Source: Petrocella sp. FN5 (GTDB taxonomy: Bacteria; Bacillota; Clostridia; Lachnospirales; Vallitaleaceae). Taken from it: 64,000 nt of DNA. Under the pieces are notes generated by a model. It ran no database searches. It saw only the letters and a list, made by a program, of their open reading frames with translations, and had not been told where the DNA came from. The position numbers and the translations under genes were made by a program. Where the stretch lies: NCBI RefSeq assembly GCF_029210395.1, contig NZ_JARGDP010000007.1, positions 18,446 to 82,445 of the forward strand. Reading direction: 5' to 3'. Below are positions 8,430 to 17,249 of the stretch, one piece after another. Numbering within the stretch: the first letter of the stretch is position 1; each line of letters opens with the position of its first letter.

Positions 8430-9311
8430 TTAAGACATTCGTTCAGGATGAAATTGAGCGGGGTTGACATGTACGACGACCTCTTCTATATTGTCTATGG
8501 ATTCTAGCTTTTGGCGTACTTCGCTGGCAATCTCATGGCCTTTATAAACAGTTAGATTGGCGTCTATGGATATTTTTACGATGAGAAGAAAATGAAGACC
8601 GACAGGTTTAGCAGAGATGGCATCTATATGGTCAACGCCTTCAATTCCCTTTATGATATCCGAAAACTGTTTCATAAGCATAGTATCTATGCTGGTATCC
8701 ATAAGGACATTGTAAGCACCTGTGAAGATCTTAAAACCGCTAAAAGCAATCCAGAATGAAATGAGCATACCACCGATACTATCGATGAAATATAGTTCGA
8801 AATAACCGGATAAAATGCTTAAGAGTGTTAATAATGTAATGAAAATATCGTTTCGGTGATCTTCTGCGTTAGCATGGGCCAAGAGGCTGTTATGTATTTT
8901 TCCCACACGTCTTGCAAATATATAGAGTATGAACTTAATGACAATGGTTGACAAACCAACAAGTATGAGCCAAACAGAGTATGTGAATTCAGAACCGTAA
9001 ATCAATGTGTTTAAAGATGAACGAAAAATAGAAAAAGCTACAAGCAGTAGAGAAAAGCTAATAATCATGCTGAAAATATATTCAGCTTTTCCATGGCCGT
9101 AAGGATGATCATCATCTATAGGTTTGGCAGAAATATGATTGCCGATATAGGTCATAACAGATGAGAAGACGTCTCCGGCACTGTTTAGACCATCGGCAAT
9201 CATAGACTGACTTCTTGTAGCAAATCCTACAAGGAGTTTGGAAACAAGTAGAGCGATATTGCCTATCAGGCCATAAATGGCTACTTCATTTATTTTTTTA
9301 TGTCTAGACAT
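8430..9311 (-). CDS. Cation diffusion facilitator (CDF) transporter
   Basis: 293-residue CDF family membrane exporter for divalent metal ions. Six transmembrane helices are followed by a cytoplasmic ferredoxin-like domain (about residue 205 onward). The metal site is visible as Asp residues in IADGLNSAGD (helix 2) and in EDHRND (helix 5), and the family loop HPYGHGKAEY is present. The Asp-rich site does not settle Mn, Zn or Fe. The ribosome binding site is a weak AAGGTG. The gene stands alone and no metal-responsive operator is obvious. Confidence 0.9.
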   Translation of the reverse strand: MSRHKKINEVAIYGLIGNIALLVSKLLVGFATRSQSMIADGLNSAGDVFSSVMTYIGNHISAKPIDDDHPYGHGKAEYIFSMIISFSLLLVAFSIFRSSLNTLIYGSEFTYSVWLILVGLSTIVIKFILYIFARRVGKIHNSLLAHANAEDHRNDIFITLLTLLSILSGYFELYFIDSIGGMLISFWIAFSGFKIFTGAYNVLMDTSIDTMLMKQFSDIIKGIEGVDHIDAISAKPVGLHFLLIVKISIDANLTVYKGHEIASEVRQKLESIDNIEEVVVHVNPAQFHPERMS

Positions 9312-9423
9312 GATTTCACCTTTTCTATCAATAATATGAGTTAAAGTTTACCATGATTAGAAACAATGTTCAAGGTTTCAGAAGTTTGGTTTTTCTTTGA
9401 AATAAAGGAGTTGGAATGTAGTA

Positions 9424-9452
9424 TTGAAATAATAAGCATTCTCATATATAAT
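9424..9452 (+). promoter_or_regulatory. Promoter of HD-GYP gene
   Basis: TTGAAA, 17-base spacer, TATAAT. Leader about 95 nt. Confidence 0.7.
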
Positions 9453-9557
9453 ACATAGGTAACATAGATATTAACAATCTCCAAAAATATGCTGTCATGA
9501 CATGTTTAGTAGTAAGTGTTGATGACACAAGACACCATTATTGTAAGGAGTTTTAAG

Positions 9558-10673
9558 ATGAGATTTGTTCCGGTTTCAGGACTTGTTGAAGGTATGGTTT
9601 GTGGAAAAAAACTATACGACATCAATCACCAGTTGCTACTAAACAGCAACAGTATCATACATAGGTCCTATATAGAACGTATTAAAAGCCTTGGTTATCA
9701 AGGCATATATATTGAAGATGAATTATCAAAAGACATTATGATTAAGGATGTCATTAGTGACGAACTTAGAATGTCTGCTATTAAAGCGGTTAAGGATATT
9801 TGTATTTATGCAGGCCAATCAAAAAGTGATTCCAAACAATTGATTGATAAAGTGAATCATACAAAAATACTCATTTCGAACATTGTTGAACAGGTTCTTG
9901 AGAATAAAGATACGATGGTTAACTTAATAGATCTTAAGTTTTATGATGATTATACCTTTTTTCATTCTGTTAATGTAGCCGTACTATCCATACTCGTAGG
10001 TGTAGAGTATGGACTCAGTAAAGCGGATTTGTTTAATGTGGGACTTGCGTCTATTTTACACGACATTGGCAAGATGTTTATCGATAAGGATATTCTTAAT
10101 AAGCCAGGGAAGCTAACTGATGAGGAGTATGAATCTGTAAAACAACACCCAACTTTTGGCTTTAATTACTTGAAAGAGTCTTATGACATACCGACAAGTG
10201 TTTATGTTTCAGTACTTCAGCACCATGAAAGATACGATGGTAAAGGTTACCCAATGCAAAAATCAAAAGATCAGATATCCATTATTGCGAGGATAATTGG
10301 TGTGGCGGATGTGTATGACGCTTTAACCTCATTACGGCCTTATAGAGAGGCATTATTGCCTTCAGAAGCAATGGAATTTATTATGGCCAACGGAGGAAGT
10401 ATGTTTGATCTTGAGATCACAAAAATATTTGCAAAAAAAGTTGCGCCTTTTCCAATTGGTACATATGTGGTTTTAAGCAACGGTTTAACGGGCATCGTAG
10501 CCACCAATCATGAGGATGCTTGTATGCGACCAGAGGTGAAAATTATCATGAATGCAAATCAAGAGGTGATAGTACCGTATATACTTGATTTGAGGCGTGA
10601 TAGGTCCTTAAGATCTGTAACCATAACCGGTGTCAACAGTTTGATGAAGGCAAAAGAAGCAAAGGAAGCGTAA
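9558..10673 (+). CDS. HD-GYP domain protein, probable c-di-GMP phosphodiesterase
   Basis: 371 residues. The central HD-GYP domain shows HDIGK, the HP...H pattern in KQHPTFGFNYL, QHHERYDGKGYP (the GYP motif) and IGVADVYDALTS, all with metal-binding His and Asp residues intact. This family hydrolyses c-di-GMP, or in some members cGAMP. An N-terminal region of about 110 residues has no known domain; the tail (from about residue 290) is a short beta-rich domain common in clostridial HD-GYP proteins. ATG at 9558 has AAGGAG 7 bases upstream; the in-frame TTG/ATG upstream codons lack one. No membrane segment, so it is probably cytosolic. Monocistronic. Confidence 0.9.
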   Translation: MRFVPVSGLVEGMVCGKKLYDINHQLLLNSNSIIHRSYIERIKSLGYQGIYIEDELSKDIMIKDVISDELRMSAIKAVKDICIYAGQSKSDSKQLIDKVNHTKILISNIVEQVLENKDTMVNLIDLKFYDDYTFFHSVNVAVLSILVGVEYGLSKADLFNVGLASILHDIGKMFIDKDILNKPGKLTDEEYESVKQHPTFGFNYLKESYDIPTSVYVSVLQHHERYDGKGYPMQKSKDQISIIARIIGVADVYDALTSLRPYREALLPSEAMEFIMANGGSMFDLEITKIFAKKVAPFPIGTYVVLSNGLTGIVATNHEDACMRPEVKIIMNANQEVIVPYILDLRRDRSLRSVTITGVNSLMKAKEAKEA

Positions 10674-10680
10674 GTGCCCC

Positions 10681-10734
10681 TATAAATGTTATAAAGGCCT
10701 AACTCCAAGGAGTCAGGCCTTTATAACATTTATA
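10681..10734. terminator. Very long bidirectional terminator hairpin
   Basis: A nearly perfect palindrome: TATAAATGTTATAAAGGCCT on the left is exactly matched by its complement on the right, plus an inner ACTCC/GGAGT stem with one mismatch. It separates convergent HD-GYP and pfk genes. Confidence 0.85.
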
Positions 10735-10761
10735 ACTCATAAGCATGTGTCACGAGGTATT

Positions 10762-11994
10762 TTAGTTTTTTAGATGATGAATATTCAAATAATGGGGTAA
10801 TCCATTTTTATAGGTGAGTAGGGTCTCGCCTTGAATAAGCGGACTTGCATAATCTAAAAACAGACGGGTAACATCATCGCCTGCACTATTAATATAATGT
10901 GCTGGGACTGGTTTCTCGTGATTAGCCACTAAGGTAACATCGACAGGTTGGATGGTTATTTCATAAGGCATATCAGTTAATCTTCTAATGGCCATCATTT
11001 TACCGGTTAAGCCATTAGTAGCGGCTTCGACAGCTGCTTTTCCAACAGATACGGCTTCATGAATATCTGTGTAAGATGCAATGTGGCCGGCGGCTCTTTG
11101 TAATACACTGAGTTCAATAGAACGTACTTTGCAACCAAGTTGATCAGCAAGTAAGTATTCCAACGTCTTACCTACGCCACTTAGTTTGGCATGGCCAAAG
11201 GCATCATAAGTACCTGAAACTGAAGCAGCGATATAATTACCATCTTTATCCTTAATACCCTCAGAAACAGCAACAATAATATTTTTTTGAGTTTTTTGTA
11301 ATGCCTTAACCTGTTCTATGAATGCTTTTACATCAAAAGCCATTTCGGGAAGGTAGATTAAGTCAGGCGCAGTACTGTAAGTTGTTCGAGCTAAAGCGGA
11401 AGCTGCAGTTAACCATCCCGCATTACGTCCCATGATTTCTACTATAGTGACAGATTCAAGATTATAAATATAAGTATCGTGGGCAATCTCAAGTAGTGTA
11501 GTAGCGACATACTTGGCAGCAGAACCAAAGCCCGGTGTATGGTCTGTTTCGACCAAATCATTGTCAATTGTTTTGGGAATACCGATTATTTTGACATCAA
11601 TTTTATGATCTTTAGCATATAGTGATAATTTATGAACCGTATCCATAGAATCATTTCCACCTATATAAAAGAAATAATCGATGTTTTTTTCTTTGAAAAA
11701 TCGAAATATCTTTTCATAGGGAACAACATTATTTGAATAATGCGGTAATTTATAACGGCAAGATCCCAAATACATAGCCGGTGTGTGTTTAAGCTGTTCA
11801 AGGGATTCAGGGTTATGACCAAAGAGGGTTGTCAGGTTCAAGATATTGTTTTCTAAAACACCGGCGATACCGTTTAGGGATCCATAAACGATATCGATAC
11901 TCGGATCATTGAAAGCAGCTTCAATAACGCCGCTAAGTGAAGCGTTTATGGCGGCCGTTGGACCACCGGATTGGGCAACTATGCAGTTTGACAT
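10762..11994 (-). CDS. 6-phosphofructokinase, probably PPi-dependent
   Basis: 410-residue phosphofructokinase-family enzyme of glycolysis. The N-terminal SGGPTAAINASL, GGNDS (112-116) and PKTIDND (140-146) are diagnostic. ATP-dependent enzymes usually have GGDGS and PGTIDND. Asp in the second position of the first motif and Lys in the second are the marks of PPi-dependent enzymes, which act reversibly. The bulky length also fits that group. The ATG follows AGGAGG. The gene is alone and divergent from the 12263 gene. Donor specificity is inferred from these residues only. Confidence 0.9.
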   Translation of the reverse strand: MSNCIVAQSGGPTAAINASLSGVIEAAFNDPSIDIVYGSLNGIAGVLENNILNLTTLFGHNPESLEQLKHTPAMYLGSCRYKLPHYSNNVVPYEKIFRFFKEKNIDYFFYIGGNDSMDTVHKLSLYAKDHKIDVKIIGIPKTIDNDLVETDHTPGFGSAAKYVATTLLEIAHDTYIYNLESVTIVEIMGRNAGWLTAASALARTTYSTAPDLIYLPEMAFDVKAFIEQVKALQKTQKNIIVAVSEGIKDKDGNYIAASVSGTYDAFGHAKLSGVGKTLEYLLADQLGCKVRSIELSVLQRAAGHIASYTDIHEAVSVGKAAVEAATNGLTGKMMAIRRLTDMPYEITIQPVDVTLVANHEKPVPAHYINSAGDDVTRLFLDYASPLIQGETLLTYKNGLPHYLNIHHLKN

Positions 11995-12262
11995 GGTATT
12001 CCTCCTAAGGGTGTTAGTTTACGGAATAATAGTACCATTAAGGAACAGAAAATCCCGATAAACTTAGTTATAGTTAAGGACTTTTAGAATCTTTTTCTAT
12101 AGTACCTTAGGCAGATATAAAAATCAAGTTTAAGACTAAGAAAGAACAAATGCTTTTTAATCCGATTTTAATGTTGTACTAAAGCATAAGTAATACTATA
12201 CTGTTACTATAGGACTATAAGATGATATGACCTTATGTTAAAGGTCCGAGGAAGTGATAAAT

Positions 12263-12808
12263 ATGAAAATAACCAGTGAGGATGTCAAAGCCGTACAAGC
12301 TCGTATGGATGTAACTTATGAAGAAGCGGAACGCTATTTAGTTAAAGCCAATGGAGACATAGAGCTTGCTATATACTTAATTGAAGAAAAGAAGGCATCA
12401 AATCTATCCAAGTTTATGACGGAATTAAATCGGATTGCCAAAGAATTGATGACCTATTATGTCAAGATCGATAGAAAAAAAGAGGTTCTGTTGAATCTGC
12501 CTTTGATTATGATTGTATTATTCCTTGTATTTCTTGAAGTGGAAACAAAAATATGGGTTTTGGTCATTGGCATCGGTGCCATTCTAATAAGTGAGAGCCA
12601 AGTGACTATTTACAAGCGTAGTAAAGATTCTGACGGCATTATAAATCAACCTGAAGTAATAGAAAAAGAAGAGGCGGTCTCGTCACACAACAATGAGCAA
12701 AGAGCAGCAAGAAGGGGCAATACGACAACCCCACCCAATAATAAGCCACTGGACTCAGTCGATGAAAACAAAGATGACGACTACTATGAGGTTACCATAG
12801 AAAAATAG
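12263..12808 (+). CDS. UBA-like/DUF4342-type small membrane protein
   Basis: 181 residues. The N-terminal ~45 residues (VKAVQARMDVTYEEAERYLVKANGDIELAIYLIEE) look like a UBA/DUF4342-type three-helix module. A hydrophobic hairpin follows at about residues 70-115, then a hydrophilic acidic tail. Function unknown. ATG at 12263 is chosen because GAGGAA ends 9 bases upstream; the in-frame GTG at 12254 abuts it. The stop lies 8 bases before the response regulator, so it is probably the first gene of the two-component operon and may be linked to envelope sensing. Confidence 0.7.
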   Translation: MKITSEDVKAVQARMDVTYEEAERYLVKANGDIELAIYLIEEKKASNLSKFMTELNRIAKELMTYYVKIDRKKEVLLNLPLIMIVLFLVFLEVETKIWVLVIGIGAILISESQVTIYKRSKDSDGIINQPEVIEKEEAVSSHNNEQRAARRGNTTTPPNNKPLDSVDENKDDDYYEVTIEK

Positions 12809-12816
12809 GGAGAAGT

Positions 12817-13506
12817 ATGAAAGAGAAGATATTGGTTGTAGAAGATGAAGTGAAAATTGCAAGATTTATAGAATTAGAACTAAAGTATGAAGGCTATGAT
12901 GTCATAGTAGCAAGTGATGGAAGAATGGGTTTGGAAATGTTTAACGAAGGTGGGGCGGATCTTGTTTTGTTGGACTTGATGCTACCTAGACTGAGTGGCA
13001 TAGAAGTTTGTAGAAGGATAAGACAAGCCAATACGAATATTCCTATTATTATGCTAACGGCTAAAGATGACGTTTCAGACAAGGTCATGGGACTGGATAT
13101 GGGGGCCGATGACTATATGACCAAACCATTTGAGATTGAAGAACTATTGGCTAGAATGCGTGTGGCTTTAAAGCGTAAAGATAGCCCCAAAGAAAACCAT
13201 GTATTAAAAGCCCTTACACATAAAGGATTGGTAGTTAATGAATTAAAGCGAGAAGTCATGTTTAAGGACGAAATTATTGAATTGACAAAAAAAGAATATG
13301 AACTTTTAAAATATTTATTAGAAAATAAAAATATTGCATTGGACAGAGAAAAGATACTTGAAAAAGTATGGGGTTACGACTATTATGGTGATACAAATGT
13401 TATTGATGTTTACGTAAGATATTTAAGAGCTAAAATTGATCAAAAATACAATGTTGAGATTATAAAGACGGTCAGAGGCATTGGGTACATCATCAATGAA
13501 GCCTAA
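12817..13506 (+). CDS. OmpR/PhoB-family response regulator
   Basis: 229 residues: receiver domain with phospho-acceptor D53 (LLDLMLP), acidic pocket E9/D10, the conserved Thr in MLTAKD and Lys in TKPF, then a winged-helix DNA-binding domain ending KTVRGIGYIINEA. It acts as a transcription factor phosphorylated by the kinase encoded next. AGGGAGAAGT precedes the ATG. Targets are unknown; no operator repeat could be assigned. Confidence 0.95.
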   Translation: MKEKILVVEDEVKIARFIELELKYEGYDVIVASDGRMGLEMFNEGGADLVLLDLMLPRLSGIEVCRRIRQANTNIPIIMLTAKDDVSDKVMGLDMGADDYMTKPFEIEELLARMRVALKRKDSPKENHVLKALTHKGLVVNELKREVMFKDEIIELTKKEYELLKYLLENKNIALDREKILEKVWGYDYYGDTNVIDVYVRYLRAKIDQKYNVEIIKTVRGIGYIINEA

Positions 13507-15001
13507 CAGAAAAGTTACTAAGCAACGTCCAAAAAGAGCGTTGCTTTTTCCTGTGGGAATATTTAAAGAAATAGGTCATGTGTTCAAATACATATACTTA
13601 AGCTTAACACTATCCATGCGTAAAAAGATTTCATTTGATTATGGCATTTTGTATTGGGTGGCCACCCTATTGACGATTTCTATAGTCTTAGTTGGATTTA
13701 GCCTATATGATGTACAACAAAAAAGTGAAGAGATTGTTGAAGGCGTATTTGAAATGGTTGTTCCATTTGAAATGGGGGTATATAATATGGATGCCTTAAC
13801 CTATCAACTGGAATCAATCTCAGCTGAAAATAATATAGGTGTTCAAGTAATCATGTCTAGACAAGAACGTGAAGATATTGGTTACACTATTACCAGTGAC
13901 GCCTTTGCACCATCTTTATACCGGCTCTCTTTTATTGATAGGATACCTTTATTATTTAATGAGGGTTTAATCATAAGATCGGCGAATCGATACTATAAAA
14001 TCAATGATCATTATGAGGTTGACTATAAGATAACAACCATTCATAACATTAAGTCTATGAACAAGAGCAGAATGATATTAGGTGCCTTGGTTCTATTTGG
14101 TCAATTGATTGGTTTTATGCTAATGTCAATTATTGGATCGATTCGTTTGAAACAAGTATTTAAACCTATTTACACCATGACCAAAGCTGCGGAAAAAATA
14201 TCAATTAACGATGTTGAAGGGAATCTAGATGTATCAAGAGCTAAGTATGAACTTAAAGATCTTGCTCTGACATTTAATGATATGCTAGACCGGATACGTT
14301 CAGATTATGATAAACAAAAAAGATTTGTTTCGGATGTTTCTCATGAACTTAGAACACCTATTTCTATCGTAAACGGTTATGTTAGAATGTTGGACAGATG
14401 GGGTAAAGAAGATGAAGCCATATTAGAAGAGGCCATTGATGCCATCAAAAGTGAGTCAAAAAACATGCAGGTTTTAGTAGAAAATCTGCTGACACTGGTG
14501 CGTTCAGACAATCAAACTCTAAAATTTGAAAAAGAAATATTTGATATTGGCAAACTAGCCACAGAAATCATGAAGGATATGGAGATGGTAGATGAGGGTA
14601 ATCACACATTTATTTGTGATATCCAGATGGATCTACTTGTGTGTTTGGATTATGCCAAAATCAAACAGACATTTAGAATATTTATTGATAACGCTATGAA
14701 ATATACACCTGAAGGTGGGAAGATCACGTTTAAACTTAAACAAGAATATAGTTCGGTTATTATATCTATAATAGATACGGGCATTGGCGTTGAAAAAAAT
14801 GATTTACCCTATCTATTTGATCGTTTTTATAGATCAGATGAATCTAGGACAAGACAAACAGGTGGACATGGTCTTGGGTTGTCCATAGCTAAAGCCATGA
14901 TTATTGGACAAAATGGAATGATACGAGTCAAAAGTAAGGTTCAGGAAGGAAGCGCATTCATCATTAGTTTACCGGTGAATACTTCTGAAACATGCATATG
15001 A
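13496..15001 (+). CDS. Membrane sensor histidine kinase
   Basis: 501 residues: basic N-terminal cytoplasmic stretch, a membrane segment at about 50-75, an extracytoplasmic sensor of roughly 120 residues, a second membrane segment around 195-220, HAMP, a HisKA domain with phospho-accepting His at about 283 (SHELRTP), and HATPase motifs NAMKYT, DTGIGV and GHGLGLSIAKAM. The ATG at 13496 overlaps the end of the response regulator by 11 bases, which implies translational coupling; the upstream TTG at 13481 is less likely. Signal unknown. Confidence 0.93.
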   Translation: MKPNRKVTKQRPKRALLFPVGIFKEIGHVFKYIYLSLTLSMRKKISFDYGILYWVATLLTISIVLVGFSLYDVQQKSEEIVEGVFEMVVPFEMGVYNMDALTYQLESISAENNIGVQVIMSRQEREDIGYTITSDAFAPSLYRLSFIDRIPLLFNEGLIIRSANRYYKINDHYEVDYKITTIHNIKSMNKSRMILGALVLFGQLIGFMLMSIIGSIRLKQVFKPIYTMTKAAEKISINDVEGNLDVSRAKYELKDLALTFNDMLDRIRSDYDKQKRFVSDVSHELRTPISIVNGYVRMLDRWGKEDEAILEEAIDAIKSESKNMQVLVENLLTLVRSDNQTLKFEKEIFDIGKLATEIMKDMEMVDEGNHTFICDIQMDLLVCLDYAKIKQTFRIFIDNAMKYTPEGGKITFKLKQEYSSVIISIIDTGIGVEKNDLPYLFDRFYRSDESRTRQTGGHGLGLSIAKAMIIGQNGMIRVKSKVQEGSAFIISLPVNTSETCI

Positions 15002-15022
15002 ATTAATGAAGTGAGGTTTGTT

Positions 15023-15982
15023 ATGAAGATAGTCTTATTAGATCAAAAATCATTAGGAGAAAAACTAGATTTCAAAAAACTAGAATCGATTGGTTCAGTT
15101 ACTTACTATAATTATACCAATCAAGAACAGATTATAGAACGATGCGCTGAAGCAGAAGTCGTTATAACCAACAAAGGTTATTTTGATGAAAAAACCATTG
15201 GTTCATTAAAACATCTTAAGCTTATATGTATGACAGGGACAGGCTATGATAAAATCGATATACAGGCTGCAAAATCAAATAAAGTGGGTGTTTGCAATGT
15301 CTTAGATTACTGCTCAAACAGTGTTGCCCAACATACTTTGGCCTTAGTTTTACAATTGGTAAATCATATGAGTTATTATGAAAGATATGTAAAAAGCGGC
15401 AAGTACATAGATGATGATGCATTTACCCATTATGAGGTACAAATAAATGAGATCGCTCAAATGACTTGGGGCATTGTAGGAATGGGAAGTATTGGGAGCA
15501 AAGTGGCAAAAATTGCCGAATCCATGGGCGCAAAAGTTATCTATTACTCCACAAGTGGTAAAAATCAACAAGATATTTATAAACGGGTTAGTTTTGAAGA
15601 TTTGTTAAGTCGCTCACAAATCATTACCATCCATGCACCTTTAAATGAACAGACCAAAAATCTATTTAGCAAAGCGGCTTTTTCTAAGATGAAAAACACA
15701 CCCATACTTGTCAATGTTGGTCGTGGAGCCATTGTTAATGAAGAAGCATTGGTGGAAGCCTTAAGTCATAATCGTATAGCAGGTGTGGCTTTAGATGTTT
15801 TAAACAATGAACCGATGAGTAAGAACTCCAAGCTTATACCCATTCTAGATGACGCCAGACTGGTTATTACCCCACATGTAGCATGGGCCAGCCTCACTGC
15901 TAGACAAAAGGTTGTTGATGAAGTGGCACGCAATATAATAGAGTATGTAAAAGGAAATAAGTATCAAAGAGTAGATCTTTAA
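15023..15982 (+). CDS. D-2-hydroxyacid dehydrogenase
   Basis: 319-residue NAD(P)-dependent D-isomer 2-hydroxyacid dehydrogenase, closest in look to glycerate dehydrogenase/hydroxypyruvate reductase. The nucleotide-binding WGIVGMGSIGSKVA, catalytic Arg in NVGRGAIVNEEALVEAL, Glu in NNEP and catalytic His in ITPHVAWAS are all present. ATG at 15023 follows GTGAGG; an in-frame GTG at 15011 is that same ribosome binding site. It lies 21 bases after the kinase, so it may be co-transcribed, though with no obvious functional link. Substrate unknown. Confidence 0.88.
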   Translation: MKIVLLDQKSLGEKLDFKKLESIGSVTYYNYTNQEQIIERCAEAEVVITNKGYFDEKTIGSLKHLKLICMTGTGYDKIDIQAAKSNKVGVCNVLDYCSNSVAQHTLALVLQLVNHMSYYERYVKSGKYIDDDAFTHYEVQINEIAQMTWGIVGMGSIGSKVAKIAESMGAKVIYYSTSGKNQQDIYKRVSFEDLLSRSQIITIHAPLNEQTKNLFSKAAFSKMKNTPILVNVGRGAIVNEEALVEALSHNRIAGVALDVLNNEPMSKNSKLIPILDDARLVITPHVAWASLTARQKVVDEVARNIIEYVKGNKYQRVDL

Positions 15983-15997
15983 AATATCAGGACTTAG

Positions 15998-16026
15998 TTG
16001 ATGTATTTAAAGAGATATGGTATATT
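15998..16026 (+). promoter_or_regulatory. Possible promoter of degV
   Basis: TTGATG, 17-base spacer, TATATT. It sits before the GTG start at 16070 and supports that start over the TTG at 15998. Confidence 0.45.
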
Positions 16027-16069
16027 ATCAATAGTATTCTATGGTTGTTTTCGAGAAAGTAGGTGCCCA

Positions 16070-16915
16070 GTGGGTATAAAGATTATTGTAGACAGTTCTG
16101 CTGATTTACCAAAAGGCATCATTGAAAGATACGGTTTCATAATTATACCACTATCGGTTCATTTTGGTAGTCATACCTATCTAGACTCCGTCGATCTTAC
16201 GCCGGGCATGTTCTACGAAAAGTTGATTATTTCAGGTGAGATGCCGACAACAAGTCAGATTCCACCGGAACGATTCACCACTTATTTCAAAAAAGAACTG
16301 GATAAAGGTCATCAGATAATTTGTATTACTTTAGGATCTAATGCCAGTGGTACATGTCAGTCGGCTTACTTGGCAAGAGAAGAACTTAAAAAGGAAGACA
16401 TAACCATTATTGATTCTAATTGCTTGTGTTCAGGTGTGGCATATATTGCCATTGAAGTAGCACGCATGGTTGAAGATAATAAGTCAATTGAAGAGATTCT
16501 AATGGCAATTGAACCTTTGACAAACAATGGTATTGAACATCTTTTTTGTGTGGATACATTAGAATACCTAAAGAAGGGTGGGCGAATTAAAGCAACCAAA
16601 GCAGCGGTGGCTGAGATTCTGAATATTAAGCCCATATTGAATGTGGAAAACGCACTTACACAAATTATTCATAAAGTTAGAGGACGCAAAAAAATCATTC
16701 CCTATTATTTAGAACGGATGAAAAAGGATCTGGATTATGAGAGTGATAGAATCATGGTAGCCCATGCCCAAGACTTAGAATTTGCCAATGAGTTAATCGA
16801 AACGATCAGGCGCGAATTAAAATGGGATAAAGAAATCATAGTGTCTGAAGTTGGGGCAACCATAGGAACACATGCAGGACCAGGCGTTTTGGCATGCTTT
16901 TACAAGAAAAAATGA
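16070..16915 (+). CDS. DegV family fatty-acid-binding protein
   Basis: 281 residues of the DegV family, which binds fatty acids and in some bacteria presents them to fatty acid kinase. The family starts typically with KIIVDSSADLP, here directly after a GTG codon at 16070 with AGTAGGTG just upstream. Further marks are TSQIPPERF, LGSNASGTCQSA and the C-terminal IGTHAGPGVLACFY. The longer frame from 15998 would add 24 residues foreign to the family and is rejected. Possibly in the same transcript as the dehydrogenase, or from its own promoter. Confidence 0.85.
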   Translation: MGIKIIVDSSADLPKGIIERYGFIIIPLSVHFGSHTYLDSVDLTPGMFYEKLIISGEMPTTSQIPPERFTTYFKKELDKGHQIICITLGSNASGTCQSAYLAREELKKEDITIIDSNCLCSGVAYIAIEVARMVEDNKSIEEILMAIEPLTNNGIEHLFCVDTLEYLKKGGRIKATKAAVAEILNIKPILNVENALTQIIHKVRGRKKIIPYYLERMKKDLDYESDRIMVAHAQDLEFANELIETIRRELKWDKEIIVSEVGATIGTHAGPGVLACFYKKK

Positions 16916-16946
16916 ACAAGAATATATAAATAAGATTATATTTTTC

Positions 16947-16974
16947 GACGTCTAATGTGGATTAGGCGTCTTAT
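16947..16974 (+). terminator. Terminator of degV
   Basis: Stem GACGTCTAAT / ATTAGGCGTC (one G-U pair) around GTGG, followed by a short T-rich stretch. Confidence 0.7.
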
Positions 16975-16980
16975 TGTGAC

Positions 16981-17230
16981 TTAAAGGTTAATGTGTCAAA
17001 ACAATAGGTTGAACTTTCACAAGAAAATATAGTTGCGAATGTTTTTACGAAATCTATATATTCATGTGAACTTAGTGAAACTTTGTTTTGTAGTTAACCT
17101 TAAAGGTTAATGTGTCAAAACAATAGGTTGAACTTTCACAAGAAAATATAGTTGCGAATGTTTTTACGAAATCTATATATTCATGTGAACTTAGTGAAAC
17201 TTTGTTTTGTAGTTAATCTTAAAGGTTAAT
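16981..17230. repeat. Two tandem 119-bp palindromic units plus a 12-bp third start
   Basis: Units at 16981-17099 and 17100-17218 differ at a single base near the end (TTAACC versus TTAATC); 17219-17230 begins a third copy. Each unit is a hyphenated inverted repeat: outer AAGGTTAA/TTAACCTT, then CAAAAC/GTTTTG, and an inner 17-bp arm pair (TTCACAAGAAAATATAG against CTATATATTCATGTGAA, two mismatches). There is no open frame, no promoter I trust and no CRISPR-like spacing. It fills most of the 334-bp gap before the lipoprotein gene. Confidence 0.9.
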
Positions 17231-17249
17231 ATACATCAGGAGGAAGACA

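Noticed and set aside
12894..13088. Antisense open frame within the response regulator gene
   Set aside because: Mirror frame of a well-supported gene, with no ribosome binding site; the same applies to most reverse-frame open frames in the window.
15998..16069. 24-residue N-terminal extension of DegV
   Set aside because: It does not fit the family start, lacks a ribosome binding site and overlaps a promoter-like sequence.
16981..17230. CRISPR array
   Set aside because: Repeats are 119 bp, directly abutting with no spacers, and only two full copies exist; no cas genes nearby.
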